A stretch of 25,757 bases of DNA from RGIG4708 sp045538875 (GTDB taxonomy: Bacteria > Bacillota > Clostridia > UMGS1810), in the NCBI GenBank assembly GCA_045538875.1, contig JAZQEG010000008.1, forward strand, positions 1 through 25,757. Direction: 5' to 3'. Below, piece by piece: positions 1-7,157 of the stretch (the stretch's first letter is position 1; every line of letters begins with the position of its first letter). Below the pieces are notes generated by a model, which saw only the letters and a program-made list of their open reading frames with translations, had not been told where the DNA came from and ran no database searches. The position numbers were made by a program, and so were the translations under genes.

Positions 1-2
1 AC

Positions 3-347
3 AATTATTATCAGCTCATTTTCATCGTTGTCGTAGCGATGGTTTGTCTTATATGTTATTTTTCTGTGTTCTGCAAGAAAAAGGCTCATAACATCGGAGG
101 TGTTTCTACAGGTCTTATAGGATACAAGGTAATGTTGCCCATAGTATTTGTTTCCGTGCTTTACCTCGCTTTTATGGTTTTTAAACCGGACAGCATTGTA
201 TTCCTTCCCTTTATTCTCGGAGCGATGATATTGTCGTATATGATATACAGAAGAAGCGTAAAATTAAAACTTGCCGATTGGTTATGTATGGCGGCCGTTT
301 TAGCAGTTGCATGTATTATGTTTGCAATCTCTCAGTTTAACGCCTGA
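3..347 (+). CDS. C-terminal part of an unidentified multi-pass membrane protein (cut by the left edge)
   Basis: The frame is open to the left edge, so the ATG at 39 is probably internal: the bases before it encode more hydrophobic residues (NYYQLIFIVVVA) continuous with the protein. The visible part holds about four hydrophobic segments: the N-terminal stretch, IVFVSVLYLAFMVF, IVFLPFILGAMILSYMIY, and WLCMAAVLAVACIMFA. A basic YRRSVKLKL loop lies between the last two, typical of a cytoplasmic face. It ends with TGA and is followed by a strong hairpin terminator. The family is not recognised; a permease or other integral membrane protein is likely. It converges on the alpha-galactosidase gene. 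Confidence 0.6.
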   Translation, partial: NYYQLIFIVVVAMVCLICYFSVFCKKKAHNIGGVSTGLIGYKVMLPIVFVSVLYLAFMVFKPDSIVFLPFILGAMILSYMIYRRSVKLKLADWLCMAAVLAVACIMFAISQFNA

Positions 348-353
348 AGACAA

Positions 354-400
354 ATCCCCGTTGCCACCTTTCCGTGACAACGGGGATATTTTTAATAATT
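354..400 (+). terminator. Rho-independent terminator of the left-edge gene
   Basis: Arms TCCCCGTTG (355-363) and CAACGGGGA (378-386) pair perfectly. An extra CAC/GTG helix forms inside after one mismatch, with loop CTTTCC, and the hairpin is followed by a T-rich tail (389-400). It lies seven bases after the stop codon. In the opposite direction it may also stop transcripts of the alpha-galactosidase gene, though the T tail there is short. Confidence 0.85.
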
Positions 401-415
401 TTGCAATACTTGAAA

Positions 416-2377
416 TCAGCCTCTCTTATAGAACCATATCTGGCCTGAGCGCTTAGGAATACTTACCGTGTATCCCTCGGCAAAATCCTTGCCGCTGAGA
501 GTAAACTTCTCACCGGTCTCCATATTCTCAAACTCGTAGGTTTCACTTTCATCTGCAAAAGGCATTACCGTAAAGGACTCGTCCTTGCAGGCAACGTTTC
601 TCAAAACCTGGAAAAATCCCTGTTTCTTCTCAGGATCGTCAAACTGCATTGCATAATAATCCTCTGCGCTCTTGCGGCATTCCGTAAGGGGATAGTAATC
701 GCCTGAAAGCATAAGCTCTGCAGCCCTTCTCCATACAGGCTCCATAGCCCTTCCCGCCTCAAAAGCCTCGTCAGTGTCATTATACTGGACCATTGCCGTA
801 ATTGCAGGCGCCATTGCGCAATGGAAGGCAAAGCGGTCAACAGGGGCGTTGTTCCAGTCAATATACTGCTCTCCCACGTCCCAGCTGAGAGTGTGGGCGC
901 GGAAGTAAGGAATCCACTCAAACATCTCACGGTGTTGCTTCTGCTTCACAGGGTGGTTGCCGTAGCCTACGTCAGTGTAATGGAAGGGCACGGAACGTCT
1001 CATAGTTTCCAGATCGTTTCGTCTGCCACCGCTGGCGCAAGAGTCCATCAAAAGCCCCGGATTACGCTCCATAAGTGCATCCCAATATCTCCAATAGCCC
1101 TGAACGTGCTGATTTTCCTTAAAGCCAAGACGGTCCTTCTCCTCGTATCTTATCCATGTGTACAAGGGGGCAAAATTGAAGTCCTGACGGTAAATATCCA
1201 CACCGTTTGTCTTAATAATATTGTCAATGTGGTCAATGAGCCAATCACAGCACTCCTTGTTTCCAAGGTCAAGAAGATTGTTGCCGTCACGGTCCTTTGC
1301 ATCAAGAACCCAATCGCCCAGATTATTCTTGAAATCAGTATTCATTCGTATTCTCTCAGGCTCAAACCACAAGAGGAACTGAATGCCGTTTTCGTGGCAC
1401 TTCTTCGCCACAGGCATCATCGTATTGGGCCAATTTTCTTCATTAAGGCGCCAATTTCCCGTATCGCCCCAATGGCCTCCGCAGGGATACCAGCCCGCAT
1501 CTATCCACCAGATATCAGGTCTGAGACCCTTTTCAAGATATGCGTTGATCGCCATTATCTGGTTTTCTTCAGTTGCATTGCACCATTCCTCGCCGCCGAA
1601 AACGCCCCATGTATGAAGCACCATCTTCGGTGGAAGCACCTTGCCGTTCTCCTTGGGGATAATGTGCTTAAAGTACCATCTTCTCCATATATTTCTACCG
1701 CGACTCTCATCGCCTGTATAACCCATAAAAGTAATTCTGGGGGTGCGGATTGATTCGCCCGGCTTCAGGTACATATTGGTACGCTGCTGCTTTGCATAAA
1801 ATTCAACGCCGTTGCCGTTTCCTGACGGAGTAAATTTTGCCTCCCACTGAGCAGACCAGCCGATGGCAATATTAACGCTGTACTCCTTAAACATCAGTCT
1901 CATATAGGGAAGGGCCTCTTTGCAAGGGTTTCCGCCCTCAGGATAGAGAAGAAGCTCCTTGTCAACCTTGTCGTAAAAATACTCGTAGCCCTCTGTATTG
2001 CAGGTGTCGCCGTTGCCGTGCATAAGTACAGCCTCAGAGCCTTCAAGAACGCCCTGAACGGTCTTTATATCAGAAAGCACGGGGGTGTCCTTTTCGCCAC
2101 AATTCGTAATAGTAACCCTCCACTCGGTAACGGGGAAATCTTTGTACTCCGCATACTCCACCTTAATTTCAAGGCCACTGCTGTCCTTTCCGGTAATTGT
2201 GACCTTTTTTACGTCACCCTCCTGCGCAGCTTCTACCGTTGGCGCAAACTCCCCAGGAATACCGTTAATGCGTCTATCTCCGTACATAAACGTGAAAGGA
2301 ACTTTTTCTGGTGACGCAAAGGGAAAAAGTTTTTCAACCAATGCCATATCTTTTTCGTTAATTTTATTAACGTCCAT
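416..2377 (-). CDS. Alpha-galactosidase, glycoside hydrolase family 36 (GH36)
   Basis: This 653-residue protein should hydrolyse terminal alpha-1,6-galactose from raffinose-type oligosaccharides or galactomannan. GH36 hallmarks are visible: WWIDAGWY (290-297), DIYRQDFN with the nucleophile Asp399, and DSCASGGRRND (445-455) with the acid/base Asp455. An N-terminal beta-sandwich domain precedes the barrel, and a short C-terminal beta domain follows. No signal peptide is seen, so it is probably cytoplasmic and acts on imported oligosaccharides. The ATG start has a GGAGG site six bases upstream. The next gene upstream on this strand is the cold-shock gene, separated by a hairpin. I see no clear promoter in the 75-base gap, so expression may rely on read-through. 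galM, which handles released galactose, lies just beyond on the other strand. Confidence 0.93.
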   Translation of the reverse strand: MDVNKINEKDMALVEKLFPFASPEKVPFTFMYGDRRINGIPGEFAPTVEAAQEGDVKKVTITGKDSSGLEIKVEYAEYKDFPVTEWRVTITNCGEKDTPVLSDIKTVQGVLEGSEAVLMHGNGDTCNTEGYEYFYDKVDKELLLYPEGGNPCKEALPYMRLMFKEYSVNIAIGWSAQWEAKFTPSGNGNGVEFYAKQQRTNMYLKPGESIRTPRITFMGYTGDESRGRNIWRRWYFKHIIPKENGKVLPPKMVLHTWGVFGGEEWCNATEENQIMAINAYLEKGLRPDIWWIDAGWYPCGGHWGDTGNWRLNEENWPNTMMPVAKKCHENGIQFLLWFEPERIRMNTDFKNNLGDWVLDAKDRDGNNLLDLGNKECCDWLIDHIDNIIKTNGVDIYRQDFNFAPLYTWIRYEEKDRLGFKENQHVQGYWRYWDALMERNPGLLMDSCASGGRRNDLETMRRSVPFHYTDVGYGNHPVKQKQHREMFEWIPYFRAHTLSWDVGEQYIDWNNAPVDRFAFHCAMAPAITAMVQYNDTDEAFEAGRAMEPVWRRAAELMLSGDYYPLTECRKSAEDYYAMQFDDPEKKQGFFQVLRNVACKDESFTVMPFADESETYEFENMETGEKFTLSGKDFAEGYTVSIPKRSGQIWFYKRG

Positions 2378-2396
2378 AAATCCTCCATAACAAGAA

Positions 2397-2427
2397 CCCC
2401 CTTACAGCAGACACTGTTGTAAGGGGA
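2397..2427 (-). terminator. Hairpin between the cold-shock gene and the alpha-galactosidase gene
   Basis: Arms 2398-2410 and 2414-2426 pair over 13 bp, with one G-T wobble and an ACA loop. On the minus strand it is followed by GTTCTTGTT, a weak T tract, and lies 20 bases before the alpha-galactosidase ATG. It most likely terminates the cold-shock transcript. Because no promoter is evident between it and the next gene, it may be a leaky terminator or attenuator. Confidence 0.75.
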
Positions 2428-2452
2428 TCAGCTTACAAATATAATTAATAAA

Positions 2453-2653
2453 TTAAATCTTATTAACATTTGCGGCCTGGGGACCCTTAGCGCCGTCAAC
2501 AACATCAAATGTTACTTCCTGGCCGTCCTCCAAAGTCTTGAAGCCTTCTGTCTGAATAGCAGAATAATGTACGAAAACATCTCCGCCATTGTCTCTCGCG
2601 ATAAAGCCAAATCCCTTATCAGCATTGAACCATTTTACTTTTCCGGTTTCCAT
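2453..2653 (-). CDS. CspA-family cold-shock protein
   Basis: This is a 66-residue single-domain cold-shock protein of usual length. It binds single-stranded RNA/DNA, melts RNA secondary structure and can act as a transcription antiterminator. It starts METGKVKWFNADKGFGFIA with RNP1 (KGFGFIA), then RNP2 (DVFVHYSAI), and ends GPQAANVNKI as in clostridial homologues. The ATG has AGGAGGT six bases upstream. An upstream promoter with TTGACA and an extended -10 is present. The gene is divergent from galM and lies upstream of the alpha-galactosidase gene, with a hairpin between them. Confidence 0.97.
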   Translation of the reverse strand: METGKVKWFNADKGFGFIARDNGGDVFVHYSAIQTEGFKTLEDGQEVTFDVVDGAKGPQAANVNKI

Positions 2654-2692
2654 AACCTACCTCCTGAATGTTCTGTGCTTTGCACTCCCTGC

Positions 2693-2721
2693 ACTCTAAC
2701 ACTAAATACCCCCTTTGTCAA
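2693..2721 (-). promoter_or_regulatory. Sigma-A promoter of the cold-shock gene
   Basis: On the minus strand TTGACA (2716-2721), a 17-base spacer and TAGAGT (2693-2698) are found. The -10 is preceded by TGT, making an extended -10. The predicted 5' leader is short, about 30 bases. Confidence 0.7.
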
Positions 2722-2741
2722 TAAAAAAACCGCCAAACGCA

Positions 2742-2769
2742 TTGAAAAATTTTTATTTTGTGGTATTAT
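2742..2769 (+). promoter_or_regulatory. Sigma-A promoter of galM
   Basis: TTGAAA (2742-2747), a 16-base spacer and TATTAT (2764-2769), preceded by TGG (extended -10). The -35 is about 20 bases from the divergent cold-shock promoter, so the two genes share a compact control region. Confidence 0.75.
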
Positions 2770-2809
2770 GGTAGATACTTGTGACGATAATAACTCCGGA
2801 GGGGTATAT

Positions 2810-3919
2810 ATGCTTAAACTTAAATATTTTGACAAGACTGCAGACGGACGGGACGTTTTTTCCGTCACGCTAACGAATAATGAAGGAGAATCCTGCGAGA
2901 TTATTTCCTATGGCGCCACCGTCAGAACTCTTTTTGTAAAAGACAAAGAAGGCGCTCTTCGTGACGTTGTCCTCGGATACGATTCCATGGCAGATTATGA
3001 GAAAAATGACAGTTATTTCGGGGCGATTATCGGCAGATGCGCCAACCGCCTTACAGGCCCTTCCTTTACCATTAACGGCCAGGAGTACAAAACCGCTGAC
3101 AATACAGGCAGCGGCGTCGCGCTTCACGGCGGAAACATCGGTTTCGACAAGAAAATCTGGTCAATCGACCTTCCCGAGGCTAATTCCGCTGCTTTTGATG
3201 CAATCAAGGCAGGCGGCGAGATAATGTCCTGCGAAAACTCCGTTACTTTCACCCTGCTCTCTCCTGACGGTGACGAGGGATATCCCGGCAATCTTACTTT
3301 AAAGGTGAAATATACCTTTACTGACGATGCAGAGCTCAATATTGAATACGAGGCTGTATGCGACAAGGACACTGTTTTAAACGTCACAAACCATTCATAT
3401 TTTAACCTTGACGGTCAGGACTGCGGCCACGACTGCCTTAACACCGTTGTGCGAATTAACGCAGATTACATCACCCCCATGGGAACAAACTTTGCGCCTA
3501 CGGGAGAAATTATGGAGGTTGCGGATACGGTTTTTGATTTCAATGAATTTAAAACCATCGGCAAGGACGTTGAATATCCTCATCCCCAGCTCATTATCGG
3601 AGCTGGCTACGACCACAATTTCGTAATCCGACGCGAAGGCTCCAAGAGGGAGCAAGCCCTTGCTTCACAATGCTACAGCAACGAAAGCGGCATCAGAATG
3701 TTTACTTACACAGACCTTCCCGGTGTGCAATTTTACATTGGAAACTACATCAGCGACAGCCAGGGAAAGAACGGCGCTGTTTACGGCAAGCGTTCCGGCT
3801 TTTGCTTTGAAACACAATTTTTCCCGAATGCAATAAACACACCATCTTTCGAAACCACATTGTTAAAGAAAAACACCTTATTTACCTCAAAAACCACGTA
3901 TAAATTTGATACAATATAA
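2810..3919 (+). CDS. galM: Aldose 1-epimerase (galactose mutarotase)
   Basis: This 369-residue mutarotase interconverts alpha and beta anomers of aldohexoses. That step feeds galactose released by alpha-galactosidase into the Leloir pathway. Family motifs are clear: GRCANRL (substrate arginine), LHGGNIGFDKKIW, NVTNHSYFNLDG with a catalytic His, GYDHNF, and CFETQFFPNAIN with the catalytic Glu. The open frame extends upstream to 2567, but that extension overlaps the cold-shock gene and its promoter. The true start is the ATG at 2810, which has CCGGAGGGG five bases upstream, follows the promoter, and begins MLKLKYFDK as in homologues. The gene is followed by the first copy of the 41-bp hairpin repeat, which serves as its terminator. 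Confidence 0.95.
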   Translation: MLKLKYFDKTADGRDVFSVTLTNNEGESCEIISYGATVRTLFVKDKEGALRDVVLGYDSMADYEKNDSYFGAIIGRCANRLTGPSFTINGQEYKTADNTGSGVALHGGNIGFDKKIWSIDLPEANSAAFDAIKAGGEIMSCENSVTFTLLSPDGDEGYPGNLTLKVKYTFTDDAELNIEYEAVCDKDTVLNVTNHSYFNLDGQDCGHDCLNTVVRINADYITPMGTNFAPTGEIMEVADTVFDFNEFKTIGKDVEYPHPQLIIGAGYDHNFVIRREGSKREQALASQCYSNESGIRMFTYTDLPGVQFYIGNYISDSQGKNGAVYGKRSGFCFETQFFPNAINTPSFETTLLKKNTLFTSKTTYKFDTI

Positions 3920-3959
3920 AACAGCAAGGGCGGTTCGTTTTTGTAAACTGAACCGCCCT
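3919..3959. repeat. 41-bp direct repeat, copy 1 (bidirectional terminator hairpin)
   Basis: The sequence is identical to 4657-4697. It contains the inverted arms AAGGGCGGTTC (3926-3936) and GAACCGCCCTT (3950-3960), plus an inner GTTT/AAAC helix. T-rich flanks allow termination of galM on the plus strand and of the toxin gene on the minus strand. The two copies bracket the Phd/Doc cassette. Confidence 0.9.
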
Positions 3960-3967
3960 TCGTTTAT

Positions 3968-4345
3968 TTAAATCTGATGCTGTATAATCCACTTTAGTAT
4001 ATCTTCATATTGATAACTTCCTGCAGCAACTCTCAATACCATATCAGATAATTCTTCCTGCAAATATTCAAGCTCCACTCCGTTTATTGCCAGAAACACC
4101 AACATTGCATGTACACCTATTCTTTTATTCCCGTCAACAAACGCATGATTTCGAATCAAACCAAATCCGAGCCTTGCACCCTTTTGTTGTACGGACGGAA
4201 ACAATTCCTCGTCTTCATAACATTGAAAAGGCGCATTTATTGCAGATTCCAGCAGTCCGTCATCCCTTATTCCACAAGTCCCGCCGGTTTCCTCAATTAT
4301 AGCTTGTTGTAAAAAAATTATCTGTTTTTTTGATAACCGTTTCAT
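3968..4345 (-). CDS. Doc-type (death-on-curing) Fic-fold toxin
   Basis: This 125-residue Fic/Doc protein has the core motif HAFVDGNKRIG (roughly residues 67-77), matching the Doc HxFx(D/E)GNKR loop. Known Doc proteins are kinases that phosphorylate elongation factor Tu and stop translation. The N-terminal GIRDDGLLESAINAP segment is also typical of this family, and length matches Doc homologues. The start ATG overlaps the antitoxin stop in an ATGA arrangement, so the pair is translationally coupled. The active-site loop looks intact. The gene ends just before repeat copy 1. Whether the target is EF-Tu here is inferred from the family. Confidence 0.92.
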   Translation of the reverse strand: MKRLSKKQIIFLQQAIIEETGGTCGIRDDGLLESAINAPFQCYEDEELFPSVQQKGARLGFGLIRNHAFVDGNKRIGVHAMLVFLAINGVELEYLQEELSDMVLRVAAGSYQYEDILKWIIQHQI

Positions 4346-4584
4346 TTTGCAAGCACCTCGTATGCCTGCTTATTTTTTTTCATCAACCTCTTAGATATCT
4401 CAATCACGTCTTCGTCGTCAGCATTCTGTTCATTCTCTACACTATTGAACTCCAGAACTAAGTATCGGGGGACATTATTTTTTAATATTACTGCAAGCCC
4501 TTTTTCATCAACCAATCGTGCAACTTTTGAAAAATTCTGATTAGCCTCTGTAATAGATACAATATTCTTTGTATTGATTTTCAT
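4342..4584 (-). CDS. Phd/YefM-family antitoxin
   Basis: This 80-residue antitoxin neutralises the adjacent Doc toxin and should autorepress the pair. The N-terminal half (ITEANQNFSKVARLVDEKG, then VILKNNVPRYLVLEF) is the Phd DNA-binding and dimerisation fold. The acidic linker (ENEQNADDEDV) followed by a basic helix is the usual toxin-wrapping tail. The frame is open 43 codons further upstream, but that extension runs through the promoter and into the repeat. I chose the ATG at 4584 because it has ACGGAGGTG seven bases upstream and begins MKINTKNIVSITEA as in relatives. Confidence 0.92.
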   Translation of the reverse strand: MKINTKNIVSITEANQNFSKVARLVDEKGLAVILKNNVPRYLVLEFNSVENEQNADDEDVIEISKRLMKKNKQAYEVLAK

Positions 4585-4606
4585 AGAATCACCTCCGTAT
4601 ATATTT

Positions 4607-4635
4607 ATTATACACAAATAATAGGATAAAATCAA
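4607..4635 (-). promoter_or_regulatory. Promoter of the antitoxin-toxin pair
   Basis: On the minus strand TTGATT (4630-4635), a 17-base spacer and a perfect TATAAT (4607-4612), 22 bases before the antitoxin ATG. This is the likely autoregulation target of the antitoxin. The AT-rich sequence around the -10 could hold its operator, but I cannot define one. Confidence 0.8.
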
Positions 4636-4656
4636 CCTATTTAAAGCAATCACCAT

Positions 4657-4697
4657 AAACAGCAAGGGCGGTTCGTTTTTGTAAACTGAACCGCCCT
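4657..4697. repeat. 41-bp direct repeat, copy 2 (terminator hairpin)
   Basis: All 41 bases match 3919-3959, a distance of 738 bp. Here the hairpin lies between the stop of the DUF1540 gene and the promoter of the antitoxin, so it terminates the upstream gene. Bases outside the repeat differ from copy 1 except for a loosely similar TTTAT tail. Confidence 0.9.
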
Positions 4698-4730
4698 GCT
4701 TTATTGCCGACAATTGTTATATCAATTCAT

Positions 4731-4904
4731 TCAGCAATTTCTGCACTCATAGCTTGCACACAAGCTTTCATCACTGCAAGTAGAATGACAATCCTTTTTA
4801 GGAGAAACCTTAATGCCTGAAAGAACGCACATACAGTCGCTCTGGCTGTTATGCTTACAGCTCTTTACATCGCATTCTATTGTCTGAGAACCTTTTTGTA
4901 CCAT
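4731..4904 (-). CDS. Small cysteine-rich DUF1540 protein
   Basis: This 57-residue protein carries nine cysteines, in the order ECD, SCK, DCMC, DCH, TCS, LCA, ECRNC. The arrangement is characteristic of DUF1540 proteins of Clostridia, which are presumed metal-binding and have no established function. The open frame begins 15 codons earlier, but the ATG at 4904 (MVQKGSQTIECDVK) has CAGGAGGCG eight bases upstream and fits the family start. A hairpin with arms 4929-4941 and 4954-4966 precedes the binding site. It is either the end of the folA transcript or part of this gene's leader. Copy 2 of the 41-bp repeat follows the gene as a terminator. Confidence 0.85.
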   Translation of the reverse strand: MVQKGSQTIECDVKSCKHNSQSDCMCVLSGIKVSPKKDCHSTCSDESLCASYECRNC

Positions 4905-4928
4905 GATATTTACGCCTCCTGAAACAGT

Positions 4929-4966
4929 AATACCGCAGCTTCGACTCAATTCAAAGCTACGGTATT
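4929..4966 (-). terminator. Hairpin between folA and the DUF1540 gene
   Basis: Arms 4929-4941 and 4954-4966 pair over 12 of 13 positions (one C-A mismatch). On the minus strand the tail is only ATTACTGTTTC, so termination would be weak. It ends about 11 bases before the ribosome binding site of the DUF1540 gene and may be a leader structure instead. Confidence 0.5.
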
Positions 4967-5010
4967 ATTATGTTTCAAATTATCAAGTTGTATTCACTAT
5001 TACAAGAAAT

Positions 5011-5063
5011 CAACTTTTTCAAGGGACTTTTTTCAAAAATCGCAACTTTTTCAAACGACTTTT
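5011..5063. repeat. Imperfect 21-bp direct repeat covering the folA stop codon
   Basis: 5011-5031 and 5043-5063 match at 19 of 21 positions, offset by 32 bp; the two differences are adjacent (GG versus AC). The second copy includes the last codons and stop of folA. The pattern suggests a short tandem duplication at the gene's 3' end. Confidence 0.75.
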
Positions 5064-5563
5064 ACATATTTCGTAAAATAATATACAAGTCCGGCCTCAG
5101 TATCTGTCTCAGCATTGCTTATCTGGTCTTCGCTTCTCCACTCCATTTTCCAGTCAGCGTCCTCATCAAGGTTCGGTATGGACGCATCCTTTTCGTAGGA
5201 TTTGTCGAATTTTGTCACATACGCAGTGTCGCAATAAGGAAGCAGCTGTCTGTAAACACTGGCGCCACCGATAATAAAAACGTCCTTGGTATCATATTTT
5301 TTAAGCTCTTCAAACAACTCGTCCAACGAATGCACCACGATTGCGTCCTCAGGAGCATAGCTTGCATCAGGGTGGAGTACTATATTCGTTCTGTTTTTAA
5401 GAACTCTTCCGCCCGGAAAAGTCGCCAAAGTATTGGACCCTAAAACCACAATTTTCCCTGTAGTCAATTTTGCAAAATTTCCCAAATCGCCCTTTACGCG
5501 GGCAAGCAGATCACCCTTGTAGCCAATTCCCCACTCTTTGTCAACTGCAACGATTAAATTCAT
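5051..5563 (-). CDS. folA: Dihydrofolate reductase
   Basis: This 170-residue enzyme reduces dihydrofolate to tetrahydrofolate with NADPH, recycling the cofactor oxidised by ThyA two genes upstream. Visible hallmarks are MNLIVAVDKEWGIGYKGDLL, the conserved Asp in KGDLGNFAKLT, KIVVLGSNT, NIVLHPDASY, FIIGGASVYRQLLPYCDTAYVTK, and a C-terminal GLVYYFTKYVK strand. Where most family members read GR.T in the NADPH loop, this protein reads GSNT, so the usual cofactor-binding Arg is replaced by Ser. The ATG at 5563 is chosen over one 24 bases upstream because GACGGAGGAC lies just before it. The malQ stop overlaps this binding site, so translation is probably coupled. Confidence 0.94.
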   Translation of the reverse strand: MNLIVAVDKEWGIGYKGDLLARVKGDLGNFAKLTTGKIVVLGSNTLATFPGGRVLKNRTNIVLHPDASYAPEDAIVVHSLDELFEELKKYDTKDVFIIGGASVYRQLLPYCDTAYVTKFDKSYEKDASIPNLDEDADWKMEWRSEDQISNAETDTEAGLVYYFTKYVKVV

Positions 5564-5577
5564 TTTAAAGTCCTCCG

Positions 5578-7128
5578 TCAATCGCAAATTCTTCCGAAAA
5601 TATCATTAATTTCCGCAAAATATGCTGTATCAATACTGTCAAGAGTTTCCTTGGTCGCCCTATAGCGCCAGTTAAGTTCTTCAACACCCGGCATATTCAT
5701 TCTCGTGTCGCTTCCGAAGCCGCACATATCCTGAACCGCCACAACGGCATATCTGGCAGGCGACTTCCACACCGCTTCAATAAAAGCGCGGCAAGACTTG
5801 GAGTAATAGCCACCTTCGCCCCAATTACCATCTCTGAAACCGCAATACTTAAGGGCAAAATCGCGCTCCTCAGGGGTCGCATCATAAAGCCAGCCCAGCA
5901 TTGTATTATTATCGTGAGTGCCGACGTAAGCAATGCTGTTTACAGGATAATTCTGTGGCAAATGCACACTATCTCTGGTCTCGTCAAAGGCAAACTGAAT
6001 AACCCTCATCTGCGCAAAGCCCGTAGAATTCAGAAGATCAACCACGTCTTGTCCGTAAACACCAAGGTCTTCTGCCAAAATCTCTCCGTTCTTATACCTA
6101 TCCTTTACTGCATCAAAAAGATCCTGGCCGGGGCCTTCCTCCCAATGTCCGCCACGAGCAGTTTTGTCGCCTGCAGGCACTGCCCAATAGGAAGCCAGCC
6201 CTCTGAAATGGTCTATTCTCAGCACGTCGTACATCTTAAGCGCCGCCTCCAGGCGATCGCCCCACCACTTGTAGCCTGTTTCCTTCATTTTCTTCCAGTC
6301 ATACAAAGGATTTCCCCAAAGCTGACCATCCTCAGAAAAATAATCCGGCGGTACTCCTGCCACCTGCAAAGGCTTAATTCCATCCTCGTCAAGCTGGAAA
6401 AGCTCCGGATTTGCCCAGACGTCACAACTGTCCATTGCAACGTACACAGGCATATCACCTATAATCTTTATTCCTTTGGAGTTTGCATATTTCTTTACCT
6501 TGTCCCATTGCTTAAAGAACAAATATTGCACAAATGTCACAAACTCTGCCTCATATTTAAGTTCAGCCTTGTCAGGCTTAGGCATGCTGCTCCACTCCCA
6601 CCATGAAACCATTCCGCAAAGGTTCTTGTGAGCAGTAAACTCCGCATATTTTTTTATCCAGCCGTTCTTTCTCACGAATGCTCTGATCTCCGCGGCAATA
6701 GGCTTTGCGTCCTCTTCAGAAAGTGCCTTGTAATTCGCAAAAGCCTTCTTAAGCATTATCCCTCTGGACTCGTAAACAAAACCGTAATCAACTGTGTAAG
6801 GACTTCCTTGATACTTGCACTCCTCAAGCTCCTCCTCGGAAAGCAAGCCCTCTTCAAAAAGCTGACGGGGGTCAATGTAACGATAATTTCCCGCAAAAGC
6901 ACTGTCACTGGCGTAAGGAGAATTTCCGTAGTCGAGATTTCCCAAGGGCAATATCTGCCAGAAACCGAACTTCATCTCCGCCAACTTATCCACAAAATAA
7001 AAGGCTTCCTCTCCGAAAACACCGATTCCAAAGGGCCCCGGCAATGATGAAATGTTCATCAACACTCCGGCCTTTCTTATATGTGTCTTTTGGGGCTTCT
7101 CAGTTTTTTTCTTTTTTATTCCGGCCAT
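5578..7128 (-). CDS. malQ: 4-alpha-glucanotransferase (GH77, amylomaltase)
   Basis: This 516-residue enzyme transfers alpha-1,4-glucan segments between maltooligosaccharides, in cytoplasmic glycogen or maltodextrin metabolism. GH77 features in order: GVLMNISSLPGPFGIG (22-37), FWQILPLG (57-63), SPYASDSAFAGN (70-81), GDMPVYVAMDSCDVWANPELF (224-244), RIDHFRG with nucleophile Asp306, LAEDLG with acid/base Glu353, then VGTHDNNT. A basic tail of about 18 residues (KKKKTEKPQKTHIRK) precedes the domain. The ATG has CGGAGGA eight bases upstream. The gene lies 29 bases after thyA and 14 before folA, so it is nested inside an otherwise folate/thymidylate operon. Confidence 0.95.
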   Translation of the reverse strand: MAGIKKKKTEKPQKTHIRKAGVLMNISSLPGPFGIGVFGEEAFYFVDKLAEMKFGFWQILPLGNLDYGNSPYASDSAFAGNYRYIDPRQLFEEGLLSEEELEECKYQGSPYTVDYGFVYESRGIMLKKAFANYKALSEEDAKPIAAEIRAFVRKNGWIKKYAEFTAHKNLCGMVSWWEWSSMPKPDKAELKYEAEFVTFVQYLFFKQWDKVKKYANSKGIKIIGDMPVYVAMDSCDVWANPELFQLDEDGIKPLQVAGVPPDYFSEDGQLWGNPLYDWKKMKETGYKWWGDRLEAALKMYDVLRIDHFRGLASYWAVPAGDKTARGGHWEEGPGQDLFDAVKDRYKNGEILAEDLGVYGQDVVDLLNSTGFAQMRVIQFAFDETRDSVHLPQNYPVNSIAYVGTHDNNTMLGWLYDATPEERDFALKYCGFRDGNWGEGGYYSKSCRAFIEAVWKSPARYAVVAVQDMCGFGSDTRMNMPGVEELNWRYRATKETLDSIDTAYFAEINDIFGRICD

Positions 7129-7157
7129 TTTATTTTTCCTCCGATTAAATTTTCCGG

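Noticed and set aside
821..1753. A 310-codon plus-strand open frame opposite the alpha-galactosidase gene
   Set aside because: It is a frame shadow of a GH36 gene with intact catalytic motifs; no binding site or promoter precedes it.
2567..2809. Upstream extension of galM by 81 codons
   Set aside because: It overlaps the cold-shock gene and the galM promoter, and the extra residues do not match mutarotases; the ATG at 2810 has an excellent binding site.
4585..4713. Upstream extension of the antitoxin by 43 codons
   Set aside because: It crosses the TTGATT-17-TATAAT promoter and repeat copy 2; the ATG at 4584 has a strong binding site.
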